From contig NZ_JACHXS010000008.1 in the NCBI RefSeq assembly GCF_014192225.1, positions 1 through 64,000 on the forward strand: a stretch of 64,000 nucleotides of DNA. Reading direction: 5' to 3'. The translations under genes and the position numbers were made by a program. The DNA comes from Pseudoduganella umbonata (lineage in GTDB: Bacteria; Pseudomonadota; Gammaproteobacteria; Burkholderiales; Burkholderiaceae_D). Below are positions 23,194-34,099 of this stretch, in pieces (position 1 is the first letter of the stretch; every line of letters begins with the position of its first letter). Under the pieces are notes generated by a model, which worked only from the letters and a program-made list of their open reading frames with translations, did no database searches and was not told where the DNA came from.

Positions 23194-26142
23194 TCAGCCC
23201 AGGCGTTCCAGCATGTTCGCCGCATTGACCCGCGGCACCGGCGGCGAGAACAGGTAACCCTGGGCGAACTGGCAGCCCTGCTCTTGCAGCAGCGCGTAAT
23301 GCCCTTCCGTTTCGACGCCTTCGGCCACCACCGACAGTTGCAGGCTGTCCGACAGTGCGATGATCGCGGCGACGATGGCCCGGTCCTCGGCGCTTCTTTC
23401 CAGGTCCTTGATGAACGCACGGTCGATCTTGATCTTCTTGACGGGGAAGCGTTTCAGGTAGGCCAGGCTCGAGTAGCCGGTGCCGAAATCGTCGATCGAC
23501 AGGCGGATGCCCATCGCATTGATCTGGCCGAGAATGTCCAGTGTCTGCTCGCCTTGCTGCATCAGCGCGGTTTCCGTGATCTCGAATTCCAGCAATGCCG
23601 GATCGATGCCCGTGTCGTCGAGAATGCGCCGGATCGCCGGCACCAGGCCGCGGTGCATGAACTGGCGCGGCGACAGGTTCACGGCCAGCGGCACCGGCTG
23701 CAGGCCCTGCCGCTTCCACTCCATGCTTTGCTCGCACGCGCGGCGGATCACCCATTCGCCGACCGGCACGATCAGGCCGTTTTCCTCCAGGATCGGGATG
23801 AACTTGTCGGGCCCCACCAGGCCGCTGCCCGGCCGACGCCAGCGCAACAGCACTTCGAGCGAATGCAGGCGCCGCGTGCCGATGTCGATGATCGGCTGGA
23901 AGTGCAGTTCGAACTGGCTCTGCGCCAGCGCACTGCGCAGGCTGGTTTCCAGCTCGAAATGCGAGGCGGCGGAATTCATCTTCTGCGTGAAGAACTGGTA
24001 CGTGTTGCGGCCCGCCGCCTTGGCATGGTACATCGCCGCATCGGCATGGCGCATCAGCGTTTCGACGTCCTGCCCATCGTCCGGGCACACGCAGATGCCG
24101 ATCGACGGCGTGATGTGCAGCGTGTGCCCGTCCAGCGGGAACGGCTGCGCCAGCGCATCGATGATCTTCTCGGCCACGTGCGCGGCCTCGTCGCTGTCGC
24201 GGATGTGCGGCGCGAGCACCACGAATTCGTCACCGCCCAGCCGCGCCACCGTGTCGCTGGCCCGCACCGCCCGGCACAGGCGCCCCGCCACTTCCTTCAG
24301 GAGCGCATCGCCCGTCACGTGGCCCAGCGAATCGTTGATCGTCTTGAAGCGGTCCAGGTCGAGGAACATGACCGCCAGTAACCGTTCGGTGCGCTGTGCA
24401 TTGAGGACGGCGCGCTCGATCCGGTCGGTCAGCAGTGCACGGTTCGGCAGCCCGGTCAGGCTGTCGTGGTATGCCATGTGGTGCACCCGCGCTTCGGCCT
24501 GCCGGCGCTCGACGATCTCGCCCTGCAGCATGGCGTTGGCGCCCGCCAGCTCGGCGGTGCGCTCCAGCACCCGTATTTCCAGCTCGTCGCGCGCGCGGCG
24601 CACCGAATCGGCTGCCTGGCGCAGCGATTTCTCGACAGCCTTGTGCTCGGTACGGTCCTCGGCGATCCAGATCGTGCCCTGCGCCGGCGCCTCCGGATTC
24701 ACCACGTAGGCGATCAGCTGGGCCCAGAACGTGCTGCCATCCTTGCGCCGAAGTTCGATCTCGGTCTGGAACGGCCGCGCGGCCGAAAGCAACGGACCGG
24801 CCTGCGCGCTGATCGCGTCGTAGTCAGCCCGAGACGGATACAGCGCCTCCCCTGCCATGCCGATCGCCTCGTCGGCGTCATAGCCGAACATCTCGGCAAA
24901 ACCGCGGTTGTGGCGGGTGATCGTGCGCTCGCGCGTGAACAGGATGCTGATCGAGGCGTTGTTCATCAGCGCCTCGGTTTCCATCTGGTCCTGCCGTGAC
25001 TGCGTCACGTCTTCCAGGATCCAGATCGTGCCGCCATCGTTCTGCTCCTGGTCCACGGCCTTGGCGCGCACGCGGCACCAGAACAGCGTGCCATCCTTGC
25101 GCTGGAACTGGAACTCCTTCTTCTCGAACGGACGGCCGCTGGCCAGCACCGGGCCCGCCTCGCCGCCGAACTCGCGGTACACCTGCTCGGACGGGAACAC
25201 GGCTCCCGCATGCATGCCGGTCATCTCGTCCGGCAGGTAGCCGAACATCGCGGCGATGCGCGGATTAGAGCTCAGCATGCGCTGGTCCTTCGTGAACAGG
25301 ATGCCGACCGAAGCGTTGTCGAGAATCGCCTTCTGCTCCAGCAGCACTTTGCGGGTGGCCTCGCTGGCGGCGCGCTGCTCGCTGATGTCCTCGACGATCC
25401 AGACCATCCCGGCCTGCTCGTCGGACGGATCGACCGCGCGGCCATGCGCGCGGCACCAGAACAGCGCGCCATCGCCGCGCCGCATCGGCGTTTCCAGCGT
25501 GACCGAGCGGCCCTGGGCGAGCACCGGCATCCACTGGCCGCGCAAGGCGTCGAAATGCGCCACGTCGGGGTACAGGATCCGGCTCGGCTTGCCTTCCATC
25601 TCGCCGCGCGCATAGCCGAACATCTCCGCCGCGCGCATATTGCATTCGTGGACGTGATCGTGCTTGCTGAAGATGATGCCGACGGCCGCGTTCTCCAGGA
25701 TCGCGCGCTGCTCCAGCAGTGCCTTGCGCAGTGCGCGCTGGTCGCGCTGGACGGTGCCGATGTCATGGAACAGGATCGTGCCGCCGCGCCGCGCCGACGT
25801 GGCGGGGAACGGCTTGACGGTGACCTGCACGGCCACGTACCGGCTACCGGCGGCCGACACGCAACTGTCCCACGCAACGGTGTCGCTGCCGCCCAGCGCG
25901 GCCGCCAGGGTCGTGCCGCTGTCGGCGCGCATGTGCCGCGCGAACAGGTCCGCCATTGCCAGGCCGCGTGGATCGCGCGCCAGCAATGCCTCGAGTTCCG
26001 CGTTCGATGCCACGACGATGCCGCTGCCGTCGCATGCGCAGGCAGGCATGCCGATCAGCTGCAGCGCGTCGGCAATGGGATCGGCAATGGGATCGGCAAT
26101 CGGGCCGGCAACCGTATCGGCGATAGCAGGGGCGTCGTTCAT
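23194..26142 (-). CDS. PAS-GGDEF-EAL cyclic di-GMP signalling protein
   Basis: A 982-residue cytoplasmic protein. A weak PAS-like unit (about 30-130) is followed by three closely related PAS units (about 135-500), each starting with a LLEQRAILENAAVGI-like sequence, then a coiled coil. The GGDEF domain has an intact RLGGDEFVV motif and so could make c-di-GMP. The EAL domain reads EVL at the signature but keeps DDFGTGYSS and KIDRAFIK, so phosphodiesterase activity is plausible. There are no membrane segments. The N-terminal IADP repeat comes from a 12-bp array. It probably controls biofilm or motility traits; the sensed ligand is unknown. Confidence 0.92.
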   Translation of the reverse strand: MNDAPAIADTVAGPIADPIADPIADALQLIGMPACACDGSGIVVASNAELEALLARDPRGLAMADLFARHMRADSGTTLAAALGGSDTVAWDSCVSAAGSRYVAVQVTVKPFPATSARRGGTILFHDIGTVQRDQRALRKALLEQRAILENAAVGIIFSKHDHVHECNMRAAEMFGYARGEMEGKPSRILYPDVAHFDALRGQWMPVLAQGRSVTLETPMRRGDGALFWCRAHGRAVDPSDEQAGMVWIVEDISEQRAASEATRKVLLEQKAILDNASVGILFTKDQRMLSSNPRIAAMFGYLPDEMTGMHAGAVFPSEQVYREFGGEAGPVLASGRPFEKKEFQFQRKDGTLFWCRVRAKAVDQEQNDGGTIWILEDVTQSRQDQMETEALMNNASISILFTRERTITRHNRGFAEMFGYDADEAIGMAGEALYPSRADYDAISAQAGPLLSAARPFQTEIELRRKDGSTFWAQLIAYVVNPEAPAQGTIWIAEDRTEHKAVEKSLRQAADSVRRARDELEIRVLERTAELAGANAMLQGEIVERRQAEARVHHMAYHDSLTGLPNRALLTDRIERAVLNAQRTERLLAVMFLDLDRFKTINDSLGHVTGDALLKEVAGRLCRAVRASDTVARLGGDEFVVLAPHIRDSDEAAHVAEKIIDALAQPFPLDGHTLHITPSIGICVCPDDGQDVETLMRHADAAMYHAKAAGRNTYQFFTQKMNSAASHFELETSLRSALAQSQFELHFQPIIDIGTRRLHSLEVLLRWRRPGSGLVGPDKFIPILEENGLIVPVGEWVIRRACEQSMEWKRQGLQPVPLAVNLSPRQFMHRGLVPAIRRILDDTGIDPALLEFEITETALMQQGEQTLDILGQINAMGIRLSIDDFGTGYSSLAYLKRFPVKKIKIDRAFIKDLERSAEDRAIVAAIIALSDSLQLSVVAEGVETEGHYALLQEQGCQFAQGYLFSPPVPRVNAANMLERLG
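26071..26118 (-). repeat. Four 12-bp tandem units in the N-terminus of the GGDEF/EAL gene
   Basis: On the plus strand GGCAATGGGATC occurs twice exactly (26071, 26083), followed by two diverged copies (26095, 26107). It encodes Ile-Ala-Asp-Pro repeats just after the start codon of the minus-strand gene. Confidence 0.85.
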
Positions 26143-26231
26143 GGAATTATCATGCGCAATGATAGGTGCATTAAGGCAACTAAACGACCCATCATAAACC
26201 AGCCTCCCCCCAATAGCTATTCACAATGCAA

Positions 26232-26254
26232 GAAGCCCGGCGGTGCCGGGCTTC
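26232..26254 (-). terminator. Hairpin downstream of prpF, possible terminator
   Basis: GAAGCCCGGC / GCCGGGCTTC with a 3-base loop, a perfect 10-bp stem 23 bp past the prpF stop. The downstream T-run on the minus strand is short and broken, so termination may be weak. Confidence 0.6.
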
Positions 26255-26277
26255 GATACAACAGGTGGTGACAGGAA

Positions 26278-27471
26278 TCAGCAGGCCTGTTCCTGCCGTG
26301 GAACGCGCACGCGGCCTTCCATCAGCACGCGGGCACTGCGGCTCATGACCGCCTTCGTGACGCGCCACTGCCCGCCGGCCTCGAGCGCCTCGGCACCCAC
26401 GCGCAGCGTGCCGGACGGATGGCCGAACCGTACCGCCGTGCGCACGCCGCCACCAGCGGCCAGGTTGACCAGCGTGCCGGGGATCGCCGCGGCGGTGCCG
26501 ATCGCGACGGCGGCGGTGCCCATCATGGCATGGTGCAGCTTGCCCATCGACAGCGCACGCACCAGCAGGTCGATGTCCCCGGCCTGCACGGTCCTGCCGG
26601 AAGAGGCGGCATAGGTGGCGGGCGGCGCCACGAACGCCACTTTCGGCGTGTGCTGGCGCCGTGCCGCTTCGTCGACATGCGCGACCAGGCCCATGCGCAC
26701 GGCGCCGTGCGCGCGGATCGCCTCGAACATCGCCAGCGCGTTCGCATCGGCATTGATCGCATCCTGCAGTTCGGTACCCGTATAGCCGATGCTGGCAGCG
26801 TCGACGAAGATGGTCGGGATGCCGGCATTGATCATCGTGGCGCGCAGCGTACCCACGCCGGGCACGTCGAGCTCGTCGACGACCCGGCCGGTCGGGAACA
26901 TGGCACCGCCGGCGCCCTCCTCGTCCGCCGCCGGGTCCATGAATTCAAGCTGCACCTCGGCCGCGGGGAATGTCACACCGTCGAGCTCGAAATCGCCGGT
27001 TTCCTGGACGGCGCCGTCCGTCACCGGCACGTGAGCGATGATCGTCTTGCCGATATTGGCCTGCCAGATGCGCACCACGGCCAGGCCGTTGCGCGGTACA
27101 CGCCCAGGCTCGACCATGCCGTTGGCTATCGCGAACGGGCCCACGGCGGCCGACAGGTTGCCGCAATTGCCGCTCCAGTCGACGAAAGGCTTGTCGATCG
27201 ACACCTGGCCGAACAGGTAATCGACATCGTGGCCGGGCCGCGTGCTTGGCGACAGGATCACCGCCTTGCTGGTACTCGAGGTGGCGCCGCCCATGCCGTC
27301 GATCTGCTTGCCGTACGGGTCGGGGCTGCCGATCACGCGCAGCAGCAGCGCATCGCGCGCCGGTCCCGGCACGCGGGCTGCCTCGGTCAGGTCTTCCAGC
27401 CGGAAGAACACGCCCTTGCTGGTGCCGCCGCGCATATAGGTAGCGGGAATGGCGATTTGCGGGGCCATCAT
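26278..27471 (-). CDS. prpF: 2-methylaconitate cis-trans isomerase PrpF
   Basis: A 397-residue PrpF/DUF453-like isomerase with a diaminopimelate-epimerase fold. It begins APQIAIPATYMRGGTSKGVFF, the conserved PrpF opening, and has DGMGGATSSTSKAVILS and DWSGNCGNLSAAVGPFA. It works with AcnD, converting the trans-2-methylaconitate it makes into the cis form that a hydratase can use. The ATG at 27471 overlaps the acnD stop by 4 bases. The longer open frame upstream is acnD read out of frame. Confidence 0.95.
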   Translation of the reverse strand: MMAPQIAIPATYMRGGTSKGVFFRLEDLTEAARVPGPARDALLLRVIGSPDPYGKQIDGMGGATSSTSKAVILSPSTRPGHDVDYLFGQVSIDKPFVDWSGNCGNLSAAVGPFAIANGMVEPGRVPRNGLAVVRIWQANIGKTIIAHVPVTDGAVQETGDFELDGVTFPAAEVQLEFMDPAADEEGAGGAMFPTGRVVDELDVPGVGTLRATMINAGIPTIFVDAASIGYTGTELQDAINADANALAMFEAIRAHGAVRMGLVAHVDEAARRQHTPKVAFVAPPATYAASSGRTVQAGDIDLLVRALSMGKLHHAMMGTAAVAIGTAAAIPGTLVNLAAGGGVRTAVRFGHPSGTLRVGAEALEAGGQWRVTKAVMSRSARVLMEGRVRVPRQEQAC

Positions 27472-30128
27472 GCCGCCTCCGCGCCGGTCAGTTGGACGGT
27501 GGCCGCCAGGAAGTCCTGCGCGAAGCGCTGCAGCACGCCGCCCGCCTCGTAGATCGCCACCTCCTCGGCCGTATCGAGCCGGCACATCACCGGTACGGTG
27601 ACGTTTTCGCCGTTCTTCCGGTGGATCACCAATGTCAGCGTGGCGCGCGGCTTGCGCTCGCCCACCACGTCGAACGTTTCGGTGCCGTCGATGCCCAGCG
27701 TGAGCCGGTTGACGCCACCGGTGAATTCCAGCGGCAGCACGCCCATGCCGACCAGGTTGGTGCGGTGGATGCGCTCGAAGCCTTCGGCGACGATTGCTTC
27801 CACGCCGGCCAGGCGCACGCCTTTCGCGGCCCAGTCGCGCGACGAGCCCTGGCCGTAATCGGCACCGGCGATCACGATCAGGGGCTGCCGGCGTTCCATG
27901 TAGGTTTCGATCGCTTCCCACATGCGCGTGACGGTACCTTCCGGCTCGATCCGCGCCAGCGAACCCGCCTTGACCTTGCCGCCAACGACGACCATCTCGT
28001 TCTGCAATGTCGGGTTGGCGAACGTGGCGCGCTGCGCGGTCAGGTGGTCGCCCCGGTGCGTGGCGTAGGAATTGAAGTCTTCTTCCGGCAGGCCCATCTT
28101 CGCCAGGTACTCGCCGGCCGCGCTGTCCAGGAGAATGGCGTTCGACGGCGACAGGTGGTCGGTGGTGATGTTGTCGCCGAGCACAGCCAGCGGGCGCATG
28201 CCGGCCAGCGTGCGCGCGCCGGCCAGCGCCCCTTCCCAGTAAGGCGGGCGGCGGATATAGGTACTCTGCGGCCGCCAGTCGTACAGCGGGCTGACGCTGC
28301 CGCCCGCGTCGTCCTGGCGCGCGAACATCGGGATGTACACCTTGCGGAACTGCTCGGGTTTCACGCTCGCCGCCACCATGGCATCGATCTCCTCGTCGCT
28401 CGGCCACAGGTCCTGCAACCGGATGGCGTTGCCCTGCGCATCATGGCCCAGCACATCCTTTTCGATGTCGAAACGGATGGTGCCGGCGATCGCATAGGCC
28501 ACCACCAGCGGCGGCGAGGCCAGGAAGGCCTGCTGCGCATACGGATGGATGCGCCCGTCGAAATTGCGGTTGCCGGACAGGACCGCCGTCGCGTACAGGT
28601 CGCGTTCGACGATCTCCTGCTGGATTGCCGGATCGAGCGCGCCGGACATGCCATTGCACGAGGTGCAGGCATACGCGACGACACCGAAACCCAGCTTTTC
28701 CAGCTCGGGCAGCAGCCCGGCTTCTTCGAGGTACAGCGTGACGGCTTTCGACCCCGGCGCCAGCGAGCTCTTCACCCAGGGTTTGCGCAGCAGGCCGAAC
28801 CGGTTGGCGTTGCGTGCCAGCAGGCCGGCGGCGATCATGTTGCGCGGGTTGTTCGTGTTGGTGCAGCTGGTGATCGCGGCGATGATGACGGCGCCGTCCG
28901 GCATCCGGCCGGGCTCGTTCTCGACCACGCCGGCGATGCCGCGCGCGGCCAGCTCGGAAGTCGGCACGCGCCGGTGCGGATTCGACGGCCCGGCGATGTT
29001 GCGCACCACGGTCGACAGGTCGAAACGCAGCACCCGCTCGTAATCGGCATGGGCCAGGCTGTCGGCCCACAGGCCGGCCTGCCGGGCATACAGTTCGACC
29101 AGTGCCACCTGCTCGTCCTCGCGGCCGGTGAGCCGCAGGTACTTGATGGTCTGCTCGTCGATGGCGAACATGGCCGCGGTGGCGCCGAATTCGGGCGCCA
29201 TGTTCGAGATCGTTGCGCGGTCGCCCAGCGTCAGCGCGGCGGCGCCGGTGCCGTGGAACTCGAGGTACGCCGACACGACTTTTTCCTTGCGCAGGAATTC
29301 GGTCAGCGCCAGCACGATGTCGGTGGCCGTGATGCCCGGCTGCGGCCGCCCCGCCAGCTCGACGCCGACGATGTCCGGCAGCCGCATCCACGAGGCGCGG
29401 CCCAGCATCACGGTTTCCGCCTCCAGCCCGCCGACGCCCACCGCGATGACACCCAGCGCATCGACCATCGGCGTGTGCGAGTCGGTGCCCACCAGCGTAT
29501 CCGGGTAGGCGACGCCGCCGCTCACCTGGATGACCGGCGACATGCGCTCCAGGTTGATCTGGTGCAGGATGCCGTTCCCCGGCGGGATCACGTCGACATT
29601 GTGGAATGCCCGTTTGCTCCATTCGATGAAATGAAAGCGGTCTTCGTTGCGGCGATCCTCGATGGCGCGGTTCTTGGCGAACGCATCGGGATCGAAGCCG
29701 CCGCATTCGACGGCCAGCGAGTGGTCGACCACCAGCTGCGTGGGCACCACGGGATTGACGAGCGCCGGGTCGCCTCCCTGATCGGCGATCGCATCGCGCA
29801 GGCCGGCCAGGTCGACCAGCGCGGTCTGGCCGAGGATGTCGTGGCATACGACGCGCGCCGGGAACCAGGGAAAGTCCAGGTCACGCTTGCGGTAGACCAG
29901 TTGCTGCAGCGAGCTCGTAAGCTGCGTGGCATCGCAGCGGCGGCACAGGTTTTCGGCCAGCACGCGGGAGGTGTACGGCAGCCTGTCGTAGGCACCTGCT
30001 TCGATCGCATCGACGGCGGCGCGCGCATCGAAGTAATCGAGCGTGGTGCCCGGCAGGTTCTTCCGGTACGCGGTATTCATGAGCGTGTTCACGGGCGAGT
30101 TCACGGGCGTGTTCATGGGCGTGTTCAA
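27468..30128 (-). CDS. acnD: Fe/S-dependent 2-methylisocitrate dehydratase AcnD
   Basis: An 886-residue aconitase-family enzyme that dehydrates 2-methylcitrate. [4Fe-4S] ligands are in ITSCTNTNNPRN and ACTSCNGMSG; the swivel domain has GADYGQGSSRDWAAKG. The conserved protein begins at MNTAYRKNLPGTTLDYFDAR (ATG 30080, 870 residues). Upstream in frame lie four 12-bp repeats that carry another ATG (30116) and a TTG (30128). Only the TTG has a well-spaced Shine-Dalgarno (AAGGA, 6 bases away), so I start there. The pairing with prpF defines the AcnD/PrpF form of the methylcitrate cycle, which replaces PrpD. Confidence 0.94.
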   Translation of the reverse strand: MNTPMNTPVNSPVNTLMNTAYRKNLPGTTLDYFDARAAVDAIEAGAYDRLPYTSRVLAENLCRRCDATQLTSSLQQLVYRKRDLDFPWFPARVVCHDILGQTALVDLAGLRDAIADQGGDPALVNPVVPTQLVVDHSLAVECGGFDPDAFAKNRAIEDRRNEDRFHFIEWSKRAFHNVDVIPPGNGILHQINLERMSPVIQVSGGVAYPDTLVGTDSHTPMVDALGVIAVGVGGLEAETVMLGRASWMRLPDIVGVELAGRPQPGITATDIVLALTEFLRKEKVVSAYLEFHGTGAAALTLGDRATISNMAPEFGATAAMFAIDEQTIKYLRLTGREDEQVALVELYARQAGLWADSLAHADYERVLRFDLSTVVRNIAGPSNPHRRVPTSELAARGIAGVVENEPGRMPDGAVIIAAITSCTNTNNPRNMIAAGLLARNANRFGLLRKPWVKSSLAPGSKAVTLYLEEAGLLPELEKLGFGVVAYACTSCNGMSGALDPAIQQEIVERDLYATAVLSGNRNFDGRIHPYAQQAFLASPPLVVAYAIAGTIRFDIEKDVLGHDAQGNAIRLQDLWPSDEEIDAMVAASVKPEQFRKVYIPMFARQDDAGGSVSPLYDWRPQSTYIRRPPYWEGALAGARTLAGMRPLAVLGDNITTDHLSPSNAILLDSAAGEYLAKMGLPEEDFNSYATHRGDHLTAQRATFANPTLQNEMVVVGGKVKAGSLARIEPEGTVTRMWEAIETYMERRQPLIVIAGADYGQGSSRDWAAKGVRLAGVEAIVAEGFERIHRTNLVGMGVLPLEFTGGVNRLTLGIDGTETFDVVGERKPRATLTLVIHRKNGENVTVPVMCRLDTAEEVAIYEAGGVLQRFAQDFLAATVQLTGAEAA
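30078..30125 (-). repeat. Four 12-bp tandem units over the acnD initiation region
   Basis: On the plus strand the units are CATGAGCGTGTT, CACGGGCGAGTT, CACGGGCGTGTT and CATGGGCGTGTT at 30078, 30090, 30102 and 30114. In the gene they read Met/Val-Asn-Thr/Ser-Pro/Leu and bring in-frame ATG and GTG codons. They separate the Shine-Dalgarno from the ancestral-looking start. Confidence 0.88.
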
Positions 30129-30171
30129 GTTGCTTCCTTCACGTTGATTCCCTGCTTCGTCTTGCTGTTCT

Positions 30172-31317
30172 TTACTTGCGCTCGGCGATGGGCACGAAGC
30201 GCAAATCTTCCGGGCCAACGTAGTTGGCGCTTGGGCGGATGATCTTGTTGTCGATGCGCTGCTCGATGATGTGCGCGGCCCAGCCCGACGTGCGGGAGAT
30301 GACGAACAGCGGCGTGAACATCGCGGTGGGCACGCCCATCATGTGGTACGACACGGCGGAAAACCAGTCCAGGTTCGGGAACATGTTTTTCACTTCCCAC
30401 ATCACCGATTCGAGGCGTTCGGCGATATCGAACATCTTCATCGAACCGGCTTCCTCCGACAGGTGGCGCGCCACTTCCTTGATCACCTTGTTGCGCGGAT
30501 CGGAAACCGTGTAGACGGGGTGGCCGAAGCCGATCACCACTTCCCGGTTCGCCACGCGCGCGCGGATGTCGCTTTCCGCTTCGTCGGCATTCTCGTAGCG
30601 CTTCTGGATGTCCAGCGCCACTTCGTTGGCGCCGCCGTGCTTCGGACCGCGCAGCGCGCCGATCGCGCCGGTGACGGCGGAGTAGATGTCGGAGCCGGTG
30701 CCGGCGATCACCCGCGACGTGAACGTGGAGGCATTGAATTCATGCTCGGCGTACAGGATCAGCGACGTGTGCATCGCCTTCACCCACGACGCCGACGGCG
30801 GCGCGCCATGCAGCAGGTGCAGGAAGTGGCCGCCGATCGAATCGTCGTCGGTCTCCACCTCGATGCGGCGCCCGGCATGGCTGTAGTGGTACCAGTACAG
30901 CAGGATCGAGCCGAACGACGCCATCAGGCGGTCGGCGATGTCGCGCGCGCCGGCCAGGTTGTGGTCTTCCTTCTCGGGCAGCACGCAGCCGAGCACCGAG
31001 GCGCCGGTGCGCATCACGTCCATCGGATGGGCACCGGCCGGCAGCGCTTCCAGTGCCAGCTTCACCGCCTGCGGCAGGCCGCGCAGCGATTTCAGCTTGG
31101 CCTTGTAGCCCTTCAGTTCACCGGCGGTCGGCAGCTTGCCGTGCACCAGCAGGTAGGCGATTTCCTCGAACTCGCAGGTGTCGGCGACATCGAGGATGTC
31201 GTAGCCGCGGTAGTGCAGGTCGTTGCCCGTCTTGCCGACGGAGCACAGCGCCGTGTTGCCGGCGGTGACGCCGGACAGCGCGACGGATTTCTTCGGTTTG
31301 AACGTGGTCTCGGTCAT
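30172..31317 (-). CDS. prpC: 2-methylcitrate synthase
   Basis: A 381-residue citrate-synthase-family enzyme that condenses propionyl-CoA with oxaloacetate. Signatures include VGKTGNDLHYRGYDI, the catalytic-His region EHEFNASTFTSRVIAGTGSD, GPKHGGANE, GFGHPVYTVSDPR and SGWAAHIIEQR. Length and the short N-terminus fit PrpC rather than the longer hexameric GltA. The ATG at 31317 lies 10 bp after the prpB stop; acnD follows 43 bp downstream. Confidence 0.95.
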   Translation of the reverse strand: MTETTFKPKKSVALSGVTAGNTALCSVGKTGNDLHYRGYDILDVADTCEFEEIAYLLVHGKLPTAGELKGYKAKLKSLRGLPQAVKLALEALPAGAHPMDVMRTGASVLGCVLPEKEDHNLAGARDIADRLMASFGSILLYWYHYSHAGRRIEVETDDDSIGGHFLHLLHGAPPSASWVKAMHTSLILYAEHEFNASTFTSRVIAGTGSDIYSAVTGAIGALRGPKHGGANEVALDIQKRYENADEAESDIRARVANREVVIGFGHPVYTVSDPRNKVIKEVARHLSEEAGSMKMFDIAERLESVMWEVKNMFPNLDWFSAVSYHMMGVPTAMFTPLFVISRTSGWAAHIIEQRIDNKIIRPSANYVGPEDLRFVPIAERK

Positions 31318-31327
31318 GCCTGTCTCC

Positions 31328-32215
31328 TTATTTTTTCTGTGCCGCGAACAATGCATCGAGCTTTTGTTCGAAGTCATGATAGTTGATGCGCTCATACAGT
31401 TCCGCGCGGGTCTGCATCGTGTCCAGTACGTTGCGCTGCGTGCCATCGCGGCGGATGGCGCCATAGACATTCTCCGCCGCCTTGTTCATCGCGCGGAAGG
31501 CCGACAGCGGGTACAGCACCAGGCCCACGTCCGCCGTGCGCAACTCATCGACCGTGAACAGCGGCGTGGAACCGAATTCCGTGATGTTGGCGAGGACCGG
31601 CACCTTTACCGCGCCGGCAAACTGCCGGTACATCGCCAGTTCCGTCATCGCCTCGGGGAAGATCATGTCGGCTCCCGCTTCCACGCAGGCGATGGCCCGG
31701 TCGATCGCCGCCTCCAGGCCTTCGACGGCCAGCGCATCGGTGCGCGCCATGATGACGAAGTTCTCGTCGGTACGGGCATCGACGGCCGCCTTGATGCGGT
31801 CCACCATTTCCGCCTTGCTGACGATTTCCTTGCCCGGCCGGTGGCCGCAGCGCTTGGCGCCCACCTGGTCTTCGATATGCAGCGCGGCGGCGCCGGCCTT
31901 GATCAGCGACTTGACGGTGCGTGCCACGTTGAAGGCCGAAGCGCCGAAGCCGGTGTCGACGTCGACCAGCAGCGGCAGGTCGCACACGTCGGTGATGCGG
32001 CGCACGTCGGTCAGTACGTCGTCCAGGTTCGAGATGCCGAGGTCGGGCAAGCCCAGCGATCCGGCCGCGACGCCACCGCCGGACAGGTAAATGGCGCGAA
32101 AGCCAGCGCGCTGCGCCAGCAGTGCATGGTTGGCGTTGATGGCGCCGACGACCTGCAACGGGGACTCTTCGCGGACGGCCTGGCGGAACGCGGCTCCGGC
32201 GGAACGGATACTCAT
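31328..32215 (-). CDS. prpB: Methylisocitrate lyase
   Basis: A 295-residue PEP mutase/isocitrate lyase family enzyme that splits 2-methylisocitrate into pyruvate and succinate. The active-site loop reads GAKRCGHRPGKEI, with the catalytic Cys in the KRCGH form, and metal ligands lie in LLVDVDTGFGA. First gene of the prp operon, 30 bp or so downstream of the predicted sigma-54 start site; AAAGG precedes the ATG. Confidence 0.96.
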   Translation of the reverse strand: MSIRSAGAAFRQAVREESPLQVVGAINANHALLAQRAGFRAIYLSGGGVAAGSLGLPDLGISNLDDVLTDVRRITDVCDLPLLVDVDTGFGASAFNVARTVKSLIKAGAAALHIEDQVGAKRCGHRPGKEIVSKAEMVDRIKAAVDARTDENFVIMARTDALAVEGLEAAIDRAIACVEAGADMIFPEAMTELAMYRQFAGAVKVPVLANITEFGSTPLFTVDELRTADVGLVLYPLSAFRAMNKAAENVYGAIRRDGTQRNVLDTMQTRAELYERINYHDFEQKLDALFAAQKK

Positions 32216-32255
32216 GATGACCTTTCAGGAATGACGGTAAATACCATCCCGGTTT

Positions 32256-32270
32256 GCAAGGCGCGTGCCA
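32256..32270 (-). promoter_or_regulatory. Sigma-54 (-24/-12) promoter of prpB-prpC-acnD-prpF
   Basis: On the minus strand positions 32270-32256 read TGGCAC-GCGCC-TTGC, a full match to the RpoN consensus TGGCAC-N5-TTGC. Transcription should start near 32245, giving a leader of about 30 nt before prpB. The divergent gene encodes PrpR, a sigma-54 activator with an intact GAFTGA loop. Confidence 0.9.
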
Positions 32271-32294
32271 GGCTGGCGAAACGCCGCAATATGC

Positions 32295-32343
32295 ATGGAA
32301 TCAAGAACTTGCCATTCTTGCCGACGGCGTTCTAGCGTTCCAT
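32295..32343. promoter_or_regulatory. Bipartite dyad between prpB and prpR, candidate PrpR binding site
   Basis: ATGGAA-(3)-AGAAC on the left mirrors GTTCT-(4)-TTCCAT on the right, with a 20-bp centre that holds the direct repeat TTGCC-ATTC-TTGCC. It lies some 50-100 bp upstream of the predicted prpB start site, where an enhancer is expected, and overlaps the region before prpR. Assignment to PrpR is inference. Confidence 0.45.
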
Positions 32344-32369
32344 CTGCAACAAATGAAACATCGTTGAAC

Positions 32370-32375
32370 TATAAT
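32370..32375 (+). promoter_or_regulatory. Perfect -10 box 6 bp before the prpR ATG
   Basis: TATAAT followed by six bases and the prpR ATG at 32382, with no Shine-Dalgarno. If active, the transcript would begin at about the start codon. No convincing -35 is seen at 16-18 bp. Confidence 0.45.
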
Positions 32376-32381
32376 TGAAAC

Positions 32382-33995
<1,614 letters not shown>

Positions 33996-34099
33996 GCTGC
34001 CGTTCACCGTTACCGTTCATCATTGTTTCGCGCCGCTTGTCACCCGGGCGCTGCCCGCGCGCGATGCAGGTGCGACGATGCGTTTCAAGGAGGAACACC

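Noticed and set aside
27492..30242. A 916-codon open frame on the plus strand antisense to acnD
   Set aside because: It mirrors acnD across almost its full length, has an Arg/Ala/Gly/His-rich composition without any family motif, and acnD itself is certain. Long antisense frames are expected in high-GC DNA with strong third-position bias.
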